Shown here: in pieces, positions 26,775 through 35,435 of the stretch
Position numbering within the stretch: position 1 is the stretch's first letter
Layout: each line of letters begins with the position of its first letter
From: Rhizobium sp. CSW-27
GTDB taxonomy: Bacteria; Pseudomonadota; Alphaproteobacteria; Rhizobiales; Rhizobiaceae
DNA length: 64,000 nucleotides
Reading direction: 5' to 3'
Assembly: GCF_018760785.1 (NCBI RefSeq)
Contig: NZ_JAHHZO010000017.1
Location: 24,538-88,537 of the forward strand
The notes under the pieces: generated by a model
What the model saw: the letters and a program-made list of their open reading frames with translations, nothing else
The model's database searches: none
Told to the model about the DNA's origin: nothing
Made by a program: the position numbers and the translations under genes

Positions 26775-27889
26775 CCGCCGAACCTCACGGCCGCTGCCGT
26801 CGGAATGAGGATGTAGAACTCGGCCTCGTTGCGGACAGTGCCGGCCAATTCGCCGGCCGCGTCGCCCGATCCCGTGAAGATGTCGCCGCGCGCCGCACCG
26901 ACAATTGCCGATCCGGTATCGAGCGCCAGCATCAGCCGGGCAAAGGGTCGCCCGCCGTCGAGATGGGTCAGGCTGTCGGAGCGAATGAAGAAGGGAAAGC
27001 CGAAGGTATGGATCAACCGGTCGACGGCCAGAGCGCGGCCGGCCACCAGCGGAACCTTGGCGGCAGCGATGGGACCGAGATCGGCATCCGCCACCTCGGC
27101 TTCCCGGAAGAAAATGTAGGACCGGTTGTGCCAGAGCACCTCATTCACCTTAGCCGGATTCTCCGCCAACCAGCGCCGGATGGACTGCATGGAGACGGTG
27201 GCGGCGTCGATCGCGCCCCGCTCGATCAGCAGCCTGCCGATGGCCGAGAAGGGATGGCCGGCCTTGGCCGCATAGGTGATGCGTCTCATCCGCCCGTCCG
27301 GATAGCGCAGCCGTGCCGCTCCCTGCACATGCGCGAAGAACACATCCACCTTCGATTTCGCCCAGGCGATCTCCAGCCCCTGCCCGGCAAGACAGCCCTG
27401 ATCGATGGCCCGCCGGTCCGGATAGGCTTCGATCCCGCCAGCGGTCTGCCGTCCGAAGGCATAGGACGCGTCGAGACCCGGCGGCCGGTTCGTCTCGTCG
27501 AGATCGACAAGATCAGCCGGGCGCCGGTAGAAAGGATGATGGTAGCCGGATTCCGGCCGATCCGAAACCGCCACCTCCGGTTCGTAGAAGGCGGTGACGA
27601 GACCGGCGCGGCCATCGGCCGGCAGGATGCGGAAGGGAATGCAATGGGTCTCGAAGAAGCGCCGTGCTGCAGCGGCATCGGCGATCTCCGCCAGGGAGGC
27701 CGCCGCAAGAAGCGGACGCAGATCGTCGGCACTCAGCCCGAGCGCCCCGGTGCGATAGGGCTTCGACCGTTCGAGATGGGCAAGACAGGCAGCCATGGCT
27801 GAAAAGAGGGGGCGGGGATCATCGATCTCCCACCCCCTCAGATCTGCATAATCGACGGCACGAAGCCCTGGCGTCTCGATGGCGGTCAT
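26771..27889 (-). CDS. mltA: Membrane-bound lytic murein transglycosylase A
   Basis: 372 residues with the MltA domain and the C-terminal 3D domain. The catalytic aspartate is in the LALDTGSAIVGAARGDIFTGSG segment (Asp about 324 and 336). It cleaves the MurNAc-GlcNAc bond to give 1,6-anhydroMurNAc products, feeding the recycling route whose later enzymes (AmgK, MurU) are also in this window. No clear lipobox or signal peptide is visible at this N-terminus (MTAIETPGLRAVDY), so secretion is uncertain. Its start overlaps the tim44 stop (ATGA). Confidence 0.9.
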   Translation of the reverse strand: MTAIETPGLRAVDYADLRGWEIDDPRPLFSAMAACLAHLERSKPYRTGALGLSADDLRPLLAAASLAEIADAAAARRFFETHCIPFRILPADGRAGLVTAFYEPEVAVSDRPESGYHHPFYRRPADLVDLDETNRPPGLDASYAFGRQTAGGIEAYPDRRAIDQGCLAGQGLEIAWAKSKVDVFFAHVQGAARLRYPDGRMRRITYAAKAGHPFSAIGRLLIERGAIDAATVSMQSIRRWLAENPAKVNEVLWHNRSYIFFREAEVADADLGPIAAAKVPLVAGRALAVDRLIHTFGFPFFIRSDSLTHLDGGRPFARLMLALDTGSAIVGAARGDIFTGSGDAAGELAGTVRNEAEFYILIPTAAAVRFGG

Positions 27890-28584
27890 TGCTCGGATTC
27901 GGTTGCGACCAGCTTCCAGTTCGGATCGCGCGAGCGGATGTCGCGGGCAAAGGTCCAGATGTCGATCACCTCGGCCACGGCTTCCGCATCGCCATCCACC
28001 AGTACGCCGGCCTTGTCATAGGTGGCAGAGATCAGCTGGCTGACGATCCGCAGCGTCACCTGTTCCTCCTGGTTCTTGACCGAGACCTGGAGGATCTCCG
28101 CCTTGTCGATACCGACGAAGGTGGACTTCACCGTCTCGCCGCGTGCCTCCCGCTCGCGGATGGCCGCGTCGAAGCCGTCGAAGACCTCCTTGGAGAGGAG
28201 CCCGTTCAAGGTCTTGCGATCGCCATCGGCAAAGGCCATCACGATCATTTCATAGGCCATGCGGGCGCCGTTGAGGAATTCCTTCGGGCGGAAGCTCGGA
28301 TCGGCCTTCACCAGATCGCGCAGACTGTCGTTGAGCGCCGTGCCCGGCTTGGCCACCGCATCGATTTCCGCCGAGCGCTGCTCGTCATCCACCGGCTCGC
28401 GCTTGGGCAGGGTCACGACCTTTCCATCGTCCACCGATGGCGCCCGCGCTGCCTCGCGCTGGCTGAAAGGATCGACGGGCGGCTTCTCATGTCCCGTACG
28501 CCGGCCCAGCACGCTGCGCAATTGCAGGAAGATCAGCACCGCCGCCACGAGAAAAAACAGAGTTATGAAGTCGTTCGCGCCCAT
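27886..28584 (-). CDS. Tim44/TimA-like inner-membrane protein
   Basis: 232 residues: an N-terminal membrane anchor (about 6-22, FITLFFLVAAVLIFLQL), a charged linker and a C-terminal Tim44-like domain (about 90-230). Bacterial Tim44 homologues are membrane-tethered putative adaptors. The ATG at 28584 starts the conserved MGANDFIT sequence. First gene of the tim44-mltA-smr-HTH unit; the divergent fxsA gene begins 124 bp away, so the two share a promoter region. Confidence 0.88.
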   Translation of the reverse strand: MGANDFITLFFLVAAVLIFLQLRSVLGRRTGHEKPPVDPFSQREAARAPSVDDGKVVTLPKREPVDDEQRSAEIDAVAKPGTALNDSLRDLVKADPSFRPKEFLNGARMAYEMIVMAFADGDRKTLNGLLSKEVFDGFDAAIREREARGETVKSTFVGIDKAEILQVSVKNQEEQVTLRIVSQLISATYDKAGVLVDGDAEAVAEVIDIWTFARDIRSRDPNWKLVATESEQ

Positions 28585-28708
28585 TATCACCCGCGGCATT
28601 GTTGGAATGGAGGAGTTCCTTACTCATATAGTCTGTTATGACGCGCATTCAAAGAGTGCGACGCATCTTCGCATTCACCCATCGGTTCCAGCGCCAAAGA
28701 AGGATGTC

Positions 28709-29212
28709 ATGCCCCGCTTGCTTCTCCCCCTCCTGTTCCTCGGTCTGCCACTGGCCGAGATTGCCGGCTTCGTGGTCGTGGGGCAATGGCTGGGCCTGTG
28801 GCCGACGCTGGCGCTCGTCATCCTGTCCGGAATTGCCGGCACCATGCTGCTGCGCATCCAGGGACTCGACGTACTTCGGCAGATCAATGCCGAGGGGCGC
28901 GCCGGACGCGTGCCGGGTGAAGCGATCGTGCATGGCGCACTGATCGTCTTCGGGTCAATCCTTCTGGTTCTTCCCGGCTTCCTGACCGACATTGCCGGCA
29001 TCCTGCTGTTCATCCCGGCCTTCCGCCGCCTCATCTGGCGGCTGATCGGCGAGCGCGTCGTGGTGCGCACCTCCTATTCCCCGCGGGGCAACCGGAACGG
29101 CCGCCCGGATGGCAGGACCACCGGGCGCACGCTCGATCTCGACACCGACGATTACAGGCGACAGCCAAACCCGGACTCGCCGTGGTCCGACAGGCCGCGA
29201 GACGGCGAATGA
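28709..29212 (+). CDS. fxsA: FxsA family membrane protein
   Basis: 167 residues, with about three to four hydrophobic segments between residues 1 and 110 followed by a polar, arginine/aspartate-rich tail. FxsA was named for suppressing F exclusion of phage T7; its normal function is unknown. The ATG at 28709 has an AGGA site directly upstream. Divergent from tim44 and 86 bp upstream of secB on the same strand. Confidence 0.88.
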   Translation: MPRLLLPLLFLGLPLAEIAGFVVVGQWLGLWPTLALVILSGIAGTMLLRIQGLDVLRQINAEGRAGRVPGEAIVHGALIVFGSILLVLPGFLTDIAGILLFIPAFRRLIWRLIGERVVVRTSYSPRGNRNGRPDGRTTGRTLDLDTDDYRRQPNPDSPWSDRPRDGE

Positions 29213-29298
29213 CGCCTGAAAAGAGGGCCGGTGCAAGGGTTGTAAGGGTCTGACCGAAATGCTAGACGGCGCCAAAGATCGCAGCCGAGGAACAGCCA

Positions 29299-29772
29299 AT
29301 GGCAAACGAAAACGAGATGCAGTCCCCTTCCCTGACCATTCTTGCGCAGTACACGAAGGATCTCTCCTTCGAAAACCCCGGCGCGCCGCGTTCGCTGCAG
29401 GCTCGCGACAAGGCTCCGTCGATCAACATCAATGTCAACGTTAACGCCAATCCGCTGTCGCCGACGGATTTCGACGTCGTGCTGACGCTGAATGCCGAAG
29501 CCAAGGATGACGACAAGGTCGTATTTGCCGCCGAGCTGGTCTATGGCGGCGTCTTCCGCATCACCGGCTTCCCGCAGGAACACATGCTGCCGGTTCTCTT
29601 CATCGAGTGCCCGCGCCTGCTCTTCCCCTTCGCCCGCCAGATCATTTCCGACGTCACCCGCAATGGCGGCTTCCCGCCGCTGATGATCGACCCCATCGAT
29701 TTCGGCCAGATGTTTGCGCAGCGCGTCGCCGAGGAACAGGCCCGCTCGCAGGGCCAGACGCTGAACAGCTGA
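29299..29772 (+). CDS. secB: Protein-export chaperone SecB
   Basis: 157 residues, the family's size. The core ININVNVNANPLSPTDFDV strand region and the C-terminal half ending in NGGFPPLMIDPIDF are typical. It forms a cytosolic tetramer that keeps preproteins unfolded and hands them to SecA. Ends in a strong terminator and converges with dnaQ. Confidence 0.96.
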   Translation: MANENEMQSPSLTILAQYTKDLSFENPGAPRSLQARDKAPSININVNVNANPLSPTDFDVVLTLNAEAKDDDKVVFAAELVYGGVFRITGFPQEHMLPVLFIECPRLLFPFARQIISDVTRNGGFPPLMIDPIDFGQMFAQRVAEEQARSQGQTLNS

Positions 29773-29798
29773 GGCAGCTGCAGCAGACGCAGGAAGGA

Positions 29799-29823
29799 AG
29801 CCCGGCACCGACCGGGCTTTTTT
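29799..29823 (+). terminator. Terminator of secB
   Basis: AGCCCGG (29799-29805), CACCG loop, CCGGGCT and a T run to 29823. There is no good T run on the minus side, so it mainly serves secB. Confidence 0.9.
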
Positions 29824-29827
29824 CATG

Positions 29828-30523
29828 TCAGGAATAACGTGACCACAGCGCCTTTTCGCCCATGGTCTTGACCAGGGCCCGATGTGCCTCGATTTCCGCC
29901 TCGCTCAGGCGCGGCGCCAGCGGGTGGGCGCGCACCGGCAATGCGCTGTCGCTTTCTTCCACTTCCACCACGGTGGTCACCCGTTCCGACGCGCCGAGCA
30001 CCAGGGCTGCCTGACGGCCCCCGATCATCTCGATATAGACTTCCGCCAGCAGTTCGGAGTCGAGCAGCGCGCCGTGCTTGGTGCGGTGCGAATTGTCGAT
30101 GCCATAGCGGCGGCAGAGTGCATCGAGCGTGTTCGGGCCCATCGGATGCTTGCGGCGCGCCATGGACAGCGTGTCGATCACTTCTTCCTGCGGCACCGGC
30201 GGCAGGCCAAGTCTTGCGAACTCGGCATTGATGAAGCCCATGTCGAAATTGGCATTGTGCGCCACCCATTTGGCCCCGTCGAAGAAGGCGACGAGGTCTT
30301 GCGCCACTTCGGCGAAGCTCGGCTTGTCCTTCAGAAACTCGTCGGTGATGCCGTGCACGGCGAGCGCATCCGGATGCACCTTGCGATCGCCCGGATTGAT
30401 GTAGACATGGAAGGTGCGCCCGGTCGGAAAATGATTGAGCAGTTCCACCCCGCCGATTTCGATGACGCGGTCGAGCTTGTTGTCGAGGCCGGTGGTTTCC
30501 GTATCGAAGATGATCTCACGCAT
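29828..30523 (-). CDS. dnaQ: DNA polymerase III epsilon subunit (proofreading 3'-5' exonuclease)
   Basis: 231 residues. The DEDDh exonuclease motifs are visible: ExoI FDTET (Asp7, Glu9), ExoII AHNANFDMGF, and ExoIII HGALLDSELL. A short C-terminal tail would bind the alpha subunit. The ATG at 30523 starts the family sequence MREIIFDTET; it overlaps the coaE 3' end by 8 bp. It is last in the PPSR-maf-aroE-coaE-dnaQ run, all close to the predicted origin. Confidence 0.95.
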   Translation of the reverse strand: MREIIFDTETTGLDNKLDRVIEIGGVELLNHFPTGRTFHVYINPGDRKVHPDALAVHGITDEFLKDKPSFAEVAQDLVAFFDGAKWVAHNANFDMGFINAEFARLGLPPVPQEEVIDTLSMARRKHPMGPNTLDALCRRYGIDNSHRTKHGALLDSELLAEVYIEMIGGRQAALVLGASERVTTVVEVEESDSALPVRAHPLAPRLSEAEIEAHRALVKTMGEKALWSRYS

Positions 30524-31124
30524 CGCTTCTCTCGCTTCGCTTGCCGCTTCGCAGCGCGCTGACAATCCCGCGCACCCGCTGCCTGGCCTCATCAATACCA
30601 TGGCCGGTATCGATGATGAAATCCGCCCGTACCCGCTTGTCCGCATCCGGCATCTGCCGCGACAGGATCAGCGCGAATTTTTCCTCCGTCATCCCGGGTC
30701 TTGCCAGCACGCGTTGCCGCTGGATATCCGCATCGCAACTGACGACCACCACCACATCGACACGATCCGTCGCACCGCTTTCGAAAAGCAGCGGAATGTC
30801 GAGAAGCACGAGATCGGCGCCCGCGGCCTGCTGTTTTTCCAGGAAGGCCGATTCGCGCGCGCGAACCAGAGGATGCACGATGGCTTCCAGTTCGCGGAAA
30901 CGCTCCGGGGCGAGTGCCAGCCGGCGGGCAAGTTCCGCCCGGTCGATCACGCCATCGCGGGCCACGCCCGGGAAGGCAGCTTCCACCGGCGCCACGGCCT
31001 CGCCGCGATAAAGTTCGTGCACCACCGCATCCGCATCATTGACCGGCACGCCTTCGGCGGCAAACAGACCGGCCGTGGTCGACTTGCCCATGCCGATCGA
31101 TCCGGTCAGCCCGATGCGGATCAT
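30516..31124 (-). CDS. coaE: Dephospho-CoA kinase
   Basis: 202 residues, P-loop kinase with GSIGMGKS at 8-15. It phosphorylates the 3'-hydroxyl of dephospho-CoA, the last step of coenzyme A synthesis. Its ATG overlaps the aroE stop by four bases. Confidence 0.95.
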   Translation of the reverse strand: MIRIGLTGSIGMGKSTTAGLFAAEGVPVNDADAVVHELYRGEAVAPVEAAFPGVARDGVIDRAELARRLALAPERFRELEAIVHPLVRARESAFLEKQQAAGADLVLLDIPLLFESGATDRVDVVVVVSCDADIQRQRVLARPGMTEEKFALILSRQMPDADKRVRADFIIDTGHGIDEARQRVRGIVSALRSGKRSERSDA

Positions 31125-31987
31125 GCATGGGCCTCCATGTCGCGGATGACGAGGTCTCGTAGTGCCTCATCGACCACCGGACGGCGGCCGAACCATTTTT
31201 CAAAGCCGGGCACCGCCTGGTGCAGCAACATGCCGAGCCCGTCGACGGTCGCAAAACCCTGCCGGCGCGCCTGCGCCAGGATCGGCGTTTCCAGTGGCAC
31301 ATAGACGATGTCGGTGACGACGGCCTCCGCTGCCATCACCGAGAAATCGATTGCCAGGCTACCTTCCCCATCCATGCCGAGCGAGGTCGTGTTCACGAAC
31401 AACCCTGCCCCGGTCATTACTTCGCGAAGCGCACCGATGGGATGCGCATGCACTGTGACGCCGAACCGGTCTGCCAGTTCCTGTGCACGCGCAACGGTGC
31501 GGTTCACCACATGGATTTCACCGATGCCCCGATCACGCACCGACTGGATGATCGCGCGACTGGCGCCGCCTGCACCAAGCACCACGGCGCGCGACACCCG
31601 GTCCCAGCCGGAATGGCGCTGGTCGAGATTGGCGGTGAAACCATAACCGTCGGTATTGGTCGCCTTCAACACACCCTCGTCCATCCAAAGCGTGTTTGCG
31701 GCGCCGAGTTCCTGTGCCAGTTGATCCGGCTGATCTGCCAGCCTGAAGGCGCGCTCCTTGTGAGGAATGGTGACATTGCCGCCGCGATACCGGCCATCGC
31801 TCTTCAGGGCGGCCATGAAGCTTTCGAAATCCGGCTCCAGAACCTCGATTGCCGCATAATCTCCATCGATGCCGAAGGCCTTCAGCCAGTGGCCATGGAT
31901 CATCGGCGAACGGGAATGGCGGATGGGCGTGCCGATGACGAAGGCTCGCAACGTTTCACGTGAATCAGCCGGGTAAGGTTCAGCCAT
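31121..31987 (-). CDS. aroE: Shikimate dehydrogenase (NADP+)
   Basis: 288 residues. Shikimate-binding HSRSPMIHG near residue 24, catalytic Lys/Asp region NVTIPHKE, and the NADP-binding VLGAGGASRA are present. It reduces 3-dehydroshikimate in aromatic amino-acid synthesis. Its codons 8-11 (SRET) lie inside a parS-like sequence. The start overlaps the end of maf by 8 bp. Confidence 0.95.
   Translation of the reverse strand: MAEPYPADSRETLRAFVIGTPIRHSRSPMIHGHWLKAFGIDGDYAAIEVLEPDFESFMAALKSDGRYRGGNVTIPHKERAFRLADQPDQLAQELGAANTLWMDEGVLKATNTDGYGFTANLDQRHSGWDRVSRAVVLGAGGASRAIIQSVRDRGIGEIHVVNRTVARAQELADRFGVTVHAHPIGALREVMTGAGLFVNTTSLGMDGEGSLAIDFSVMAAEAVVTDIVYVPLETPILAQARRQGFATVDGLGMLLHQAVPGFEKWFGRRPVVDEALRDLVIRDMEAHA
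31952..31967. promoter_or_regulatory. parS-like site inside the 5' end of aroE
   Basis: CGTTTCACGTGAATCA matches the parS consensus at 14 of 16 positions, including the central TTTCACGTGAA. On the coding strand it encodes SRET at residues 9-12. About 1.5 kb from the predicted origin. ParB binding is inferred. Confidence 0.5.
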
Positions 31988-32579
31988 CGATCGCTCCGAG
32001 AGATCGCAAGGCCTGCAGCAGCGAGAGCATCGGCAGGCCGAGAATGGTGAAGTAATCGCCTGCGATCGCCGAAAACAGCTGGATGCCCTCGCCTTCCAGC
32101 TGATAGCCGCCGACGCTCGTCAGGGCCTTGTCGCCGATTCGGTCAAGATAGCGGTCGATAAACGCGGCACTGAGGTCGCGCACCGTCAGCGATGCCTTGG
32201 CCACCTCTTCCCAAAGGATGGCTCCGTCGCGAAGGATCGCGACACCGCTGTTGAGATGATGCGTCTTGCCGGACAGGGACTGCAGGACCTCGCGCGCCTC
32301 ATCCCGGTTCGCCGGCTTGTGATAGACCCGTTCGCCGAGCGACATGGTCTGATCAGACCCGATGACGAAGGCGCCGGGACAATGGCGGGACACATCGCGT
32401 GCCTTGGCGCGGGCAAGCTCCAACGCCACCTCCTCCGGCCCGGCGCCCCGCCGGTTGAGGTCCGCCTCGATGGCACGCTCGTCGATGACGGCTGCACGGG
32501 CCGAAAAGACGAGCCCGGCATTTTCCATCAGCATGCGGCGGAAAGGACTGGATGAAGCAAGGACAAGCGGTTGCGACAC
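31980..32579 (-). CDS. maf: Maf-like nucleoside triphosphate pyrophosphatase
   Basis: 199 residues. The signature LASSSPFRR follows the start, and the catalytic-site stretches VIGSDQTMSL and SVGGYQLEGEG are present. Maf proteins hydrolyse non-canonical or pyrimidine NTPs and can slow septation. I chose the GTG at 32579 because it begins at the family N-terminus; a TTG three codons earlier or a start overlapping the PPSR gene are possible. It lies between the PPSR gene and aroE. Confidence 0.87.
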   Translation of the reverse strand: MSQPLVLASSSPFRRMLMENAGLVFSARAAVIDERAIEADLNRRGAGPEEVALELARAKARDVSRHCPGAFVIGSDQTMSLGERVYHKPANRDEAREVLQSLSGKTHHLNSGVAILRDGAILWEEVAKASLTVRDLSAAFIDRYLDRIGDKALTSVGGYQLEGEGIQLFSAIAGDYFTILGLPMLSLLQALRSLGAIDG

Positions 32580-32616
32580 GCGGATCAACCCATCATGGTG
32601 GTCATCTGCGCCGGGC

Positions 32617-33450
32617 TTAGCGCAGCTTCGGGCGCAGGGCAACGATGGCGGCAGCGGTTTCTTCGATCGAGCGTCGGGTCACGTCGATCACCGGCCACTG
32701 ATGATGCGCGCAGACCGAGCGCGCATATTTCAGCTCCTCGTGAATATTGGCACGATCGGTATAATGACTGCGGTCGAAGCCGGCGACCGAGCCCAGTTCG
32801 CGATTGCCGCGCACCTGCGAGATCCGGTCGGTCGTTGCGATCAGCCCAACGATCAACGGCCTGGTGGCCCTGACCAGGCTTTCCGGCAGCGGCACGCCCG
32901 GCACCAGCGGCAGGTTGGCGGCCTTGATGCCGCGATTGGCAAGATAGATACAGGTCGGCGTCTTGGAAGTGCGGCTGATGCCGATGACCACCACATCCGC
33001 CTCGTCGTAATTTTCCGGCAGTTGTCCGTCATCGTGATCCATCGCAAAATTCAGCGCATCGATCCGCTTGAAATATTCGGCATTCAGCGCGTGCTGCGCG
33101 CCCACCCGTCGACGGGTCATGGTGCCGAGATAGGCCTGGAAGCTCGCCAGCACCGGTTCCAGAACGTTGACCGAGGGAACGCCGATTTCGCGGCAGCGCT
33201 CGGCAACGTGGTCGGCAAGTTCCTGATCGACAATGGTGTAGAGTACGATGCCCGGTTTTTCGTCGATCGCCTGCAGAACCGGCTGAAGCTGCTGGCGATT
33301 GCGGATCAGCGGATAGACGTGCTCGATGGCGAGCGAACCGCGAAACTGCGCCGTAGCGGCCCGTCCGGCCGAGATCAGGGTCTCGCCCGTCGAGTCAGAT
33401 ATCAGGTGCAGATGGAAGAAGCTTTTGCGGTTCTCCACGTTAATCTTCAT
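32617..33450 (-). CDS. Pyruvate, phosphate dikinase regulatory protein (bifunctional kinase/phosphorylase)
   Basis: 277 residues of the PPSR/DUF299 family. The nucleotide-binding GISRTSKT is at 157-164. Family members use ADP to phosphorylate and phosphate to dephosphorylate PPDK (or PEP synthase), switching pyruvate/PEP flux. In rhizobia this gene borders the chromosomal origin on the side opposite hemE, as here. First gene of the maf-aroE-coaE-dnaQ run; its promoter must lie in the adjoining 393-bp region. Confidence 0.93.
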   Translation of the reverse strand: MKINVENRKSFFHLHLISDSTGETLISAGRAATAQFRGSLAIEHVYPLIRNRQQLQPVLQAIDEKPGIVLYTIVDQELADHVAERCREIGVPSVNVLEPVLASFQAYLGTMTRRRVGAQHALNAEYFKRIDALNFAMDHDDGQLPENYDEADVVVIGISRTSKTPTCIYLANRGIKAANLPLVPGVPLPESLVRATRPLIVGLIATTDRISQVRGNRELGSVAGFDRSHYTDRANIHEELKYARSVCAHHQWPVIDVTRRSIEETAAAIVALRPKLR

Positions 33451-33843
33451 CCTCTGTTCATAACCTGGGACAACCGGGCGGCATCGCGCACCTGCCGCCC
33501 GGCGAGCGGGACAACCGCCGACTTATCCACATTGGGCAGTGCTGTGGCGTGCGTTTGGCAGTACCTGTGAGAATCGTGGACAGCTGTGAAAAACGCGCAG
33601 GCGACTCCCGCTCCATCCACAGATGGCCCCAATCCGCTTCTCTCCGCAAGCAGATGATTCAATGGGTAGAATCCGAACCATCCACACAAACCGGCAATCG
33701 GGTATATCTTCTTCCGGACTGGGTGTCATTGTCGCAGCGTCCGGGTGTGGACTGTGCAAGAGAAATGATCCCTGATAGTCACCGACTCTAAGAATCATCA
33801 GAATCTAAGATTCAAGATTTCTTTGTTATGGGGAGAACACCGC
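33451..33843. other. oriC: Predicted chromosomal replication origin (oriC) between the PPSR gene and hemE
   Basis: 393 bp with no gene. It has one perfect DnaA box (33523-33531), two boxes with two mismatches (CCATCCACA at 33613-33621 and 33678-33686), and several shorter CCACA/TGTGG cores. Eight GANTC sites start at 33571, 33603, 33656, 33669, 33784, 33792, 33801 and 33809; CcrM methylates GANTC in alphaproteobacteria. The last 50 bp before hemE are AT-rich and could unwind. In Caulobacter the origin lies next to hemE, and rhizobial origins map to the same neighbourhood. The promoters of the PPSR gene and hemE must also lie here. Confidence 0.82.
33523..33531 (+). promoter_or_regulatory. Perfect DnaA box
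   Basis: TTATCCACA, identical to the high-affinity DnaA box consensus. It lies 72 bp upstream of the PPSR gene start inside the predicted origin. Confidence 0.85.
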
Positions 33844-34884
33844 TTGGCTGCAGCTCGTCGCGCGCTTCTGGAGGTGCTGAAGGGTGCCACCCTTTCGCCT
33901 CCACCCGTCTGGCTGATGCGACAGGCCGGGAGATATCTGCCGGAATATCGCGAGACACGCGCCAAGGCCGGGAGCTTCCTGTCGCTCTGTTATTCGCCGG
34001 ATCTGGCAACCGAAGTGACCCTTCAGCCGATCCGGCGCTATGGTTTCGACGCGGCGATCCTGTTTTCCGACATTCTCGTCATTCCAGACGCGCTGAAGCG
34101 GAACGTCCATTTCGTTGAAGGCTCCGGTCCGCGCATGGACCCGATCGAAGAGGCTGGCATTTTCGCACTGGAACAGGCCGGCGTGCTGGATCACCTGACG
34201 CCGGTGATGCAGGCCGTGCGGCAGATTCGCGCTGCACTGCCGGATGAGACGACGCTGCTCGGCTTCTGCGGCGCGCCATGGACGGTCGCCACCTACATGA
34301 TTGCCGGACACGGAACGAGCGATCAGGCCCCGGCGCGTCTGTTCGGCTATCGTCAACCTGAGGCCTTTGCGCATCTGCTCGCCGTTCTTGCCGAACTGTC
34401 CGCCGATTATCTGGTGGCACAGATCGATGCGGGTGCCGATGCGGTGCAGATCTTCGATTCCTGGGCCGGTGTGCTGGGCGAGGCAGAGTTCGAGACCTAT
34501 GCCATCGAGCCGGTGGCGCGGATCATCCGCTCCGTGAAGGCGAGACGGCCGCAGGCGCGGATCATCGCCTTTGCCAAGGGCGCCGGGATGAACCTGCGTC
34601 ACTACCGTCAGAAGACGGGCGCCGACATGATCGGGCTCGACTGGTCCGTGCCGCTCAGTTTTGCTGCCGAACTGCAAAAGGACGGCCCGGTGCAGGGCAA
34701 TCTCGATCCGATGCGCGTGGTGGCCGGCGGCGCCGCGCTTGATGAGGGCGTCGACCGGATCCTTGAGGCGCTGGGCCAGGGGCCGCTGGTCTTCAATCTC
34801 GGCCATGGCATCACGCCCGATGCCGATCCTCAGCATGTGACGCGGCTGGTCGACCGGGTGCGGGGCGTGCGCAATGGCGGTTGA
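33844..34884 (+). CDS. hemE: Uroporphyrinogen decarboxylase
   Basis: 346 residues. The signature PVWLMRQAGRYLPEYR follows from residue 21 (Arg26, Arg30 bind substrate carboxylates), and GFCGAPWT is the second signature. It converts uroporphyrinogen III to coproporphyrinogen III in haem synthesis. No ATG fits; I use TTG at 33844, which has GGGGAG 8-14 bp upstream. A TTG at 33823 is the alternative and would lie before that site. The 3' end overlaps hemJ by 11 bp. Confidence 0.93.
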   Translation: MAAARRALLEVLKGATLSPPPVWLMRQAGRYLPEYRETRAKAGSFLSLCYSPDLATEVTLQPIRRYGFDAAILFSDILVIPDALKRNVHFVEGSGPRMDPIEEAGIFALEQAGVLDHLTPVMQAVRQIRAALPDETTLLGFCGAPWTVATYMIAGHGTSDQAPARLFGYRQPEAFAHLLAVLAELSADYLVAQIDAGADAVQIFDSWAGVLGEAEFETYAIEPVARIIRSVKARRPQARIIAFAKGAGMNLRHYRQKTGADMIGLDWSVPLSFAAELQKDGPVQGNLDPMRVVAGGAALDEGVDRILEALGQGPLVFNLGHGITPDADPQHVTRLVDRVRGVRNGG

Positions 34885-35416
34885 GAAGCAGACGGACGCT
34901 TCGGCAGGCCGGCGCGCCGCACGACGCGCCTTCGTGGCGCTGGCCGTGTTCCTGGCTGTCATCCTCGCCGTCTATCTTTTGCAGCCGGACAACTTCGATC
35001 GCTGGATCACCGCCTTCCATGTGATTGCCGTGATTGCCTGGATGGCAGGCCTCTTCTACATGCCGCGCCTTTTCGTCTATCACACCGACGCTGCGATCGG
35101 CTCGCAGCAGTCGGAAACATTCAAGGTGATGGAGCAACGTCTCCTGAAGGTGATCATGAACCCGGCGATGATGATCACCTGGGTGCTCGGCCTCTATCTG
35201 GCCTGGAACCTGTTCGGCTTTCAGGGCGGCTGGCTGCATGCCAAGATCGCCCTCGTCGTTCTGCTGACCCTTGCGCATATGCATCAGAGCCGAGCGGTGC
35301 GGCAATTTGCGGCGGATGGGCCACGACGCAGCGCGCGCTACTGGCGCATGATGAACGAGATCCCGACCGTTCTGATGATGCTGATCGTCATCCTCGTCAT
35401 CGTCAAACCCTTCTGA
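34874..35416 (+). CDS. hemJ: Protoporphyrinogen IX oxidase HemJ
   Basis: 180 residues, four predicted membrane helices. His49 in AFHVIAVIAWMAGL and the nearby MPRLFVYH are conserved haem-ligand and active-site features of HemJ. It oxidises protoporphyrinogen IX in many alphaproteobacteria lacking HemG/HemY. Overlaps hemE by 11 bp, so the two haem enzymes are coupled. Confidence 0.93.
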   Translation: MAVEKQTDASAGRRAARRAFVALAVFLAVILAVYLLQPDNFDRWITAFHVIAVIAWMAGLFYMPRLFVYHTDAAIGSQQSETFKVMEQRLLKVIMNPAMMITWVLGLYLAWNLFGFQGGWLHAKIALVVLLTLAHMHQSRAVRQFAADGPRRSARYWRMMNEIPTVLMMLIVILVIVKPF

Positions 35417-35435
35417 ACGGCAAGATTTCTGGAAG

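Noticed and set aside
33746..33754. Extra DnaA box TGTGGACTG in the origin region
   Set aside because: Three mismatches to the consensus; mentioned only as a weak core, not listed as a box.
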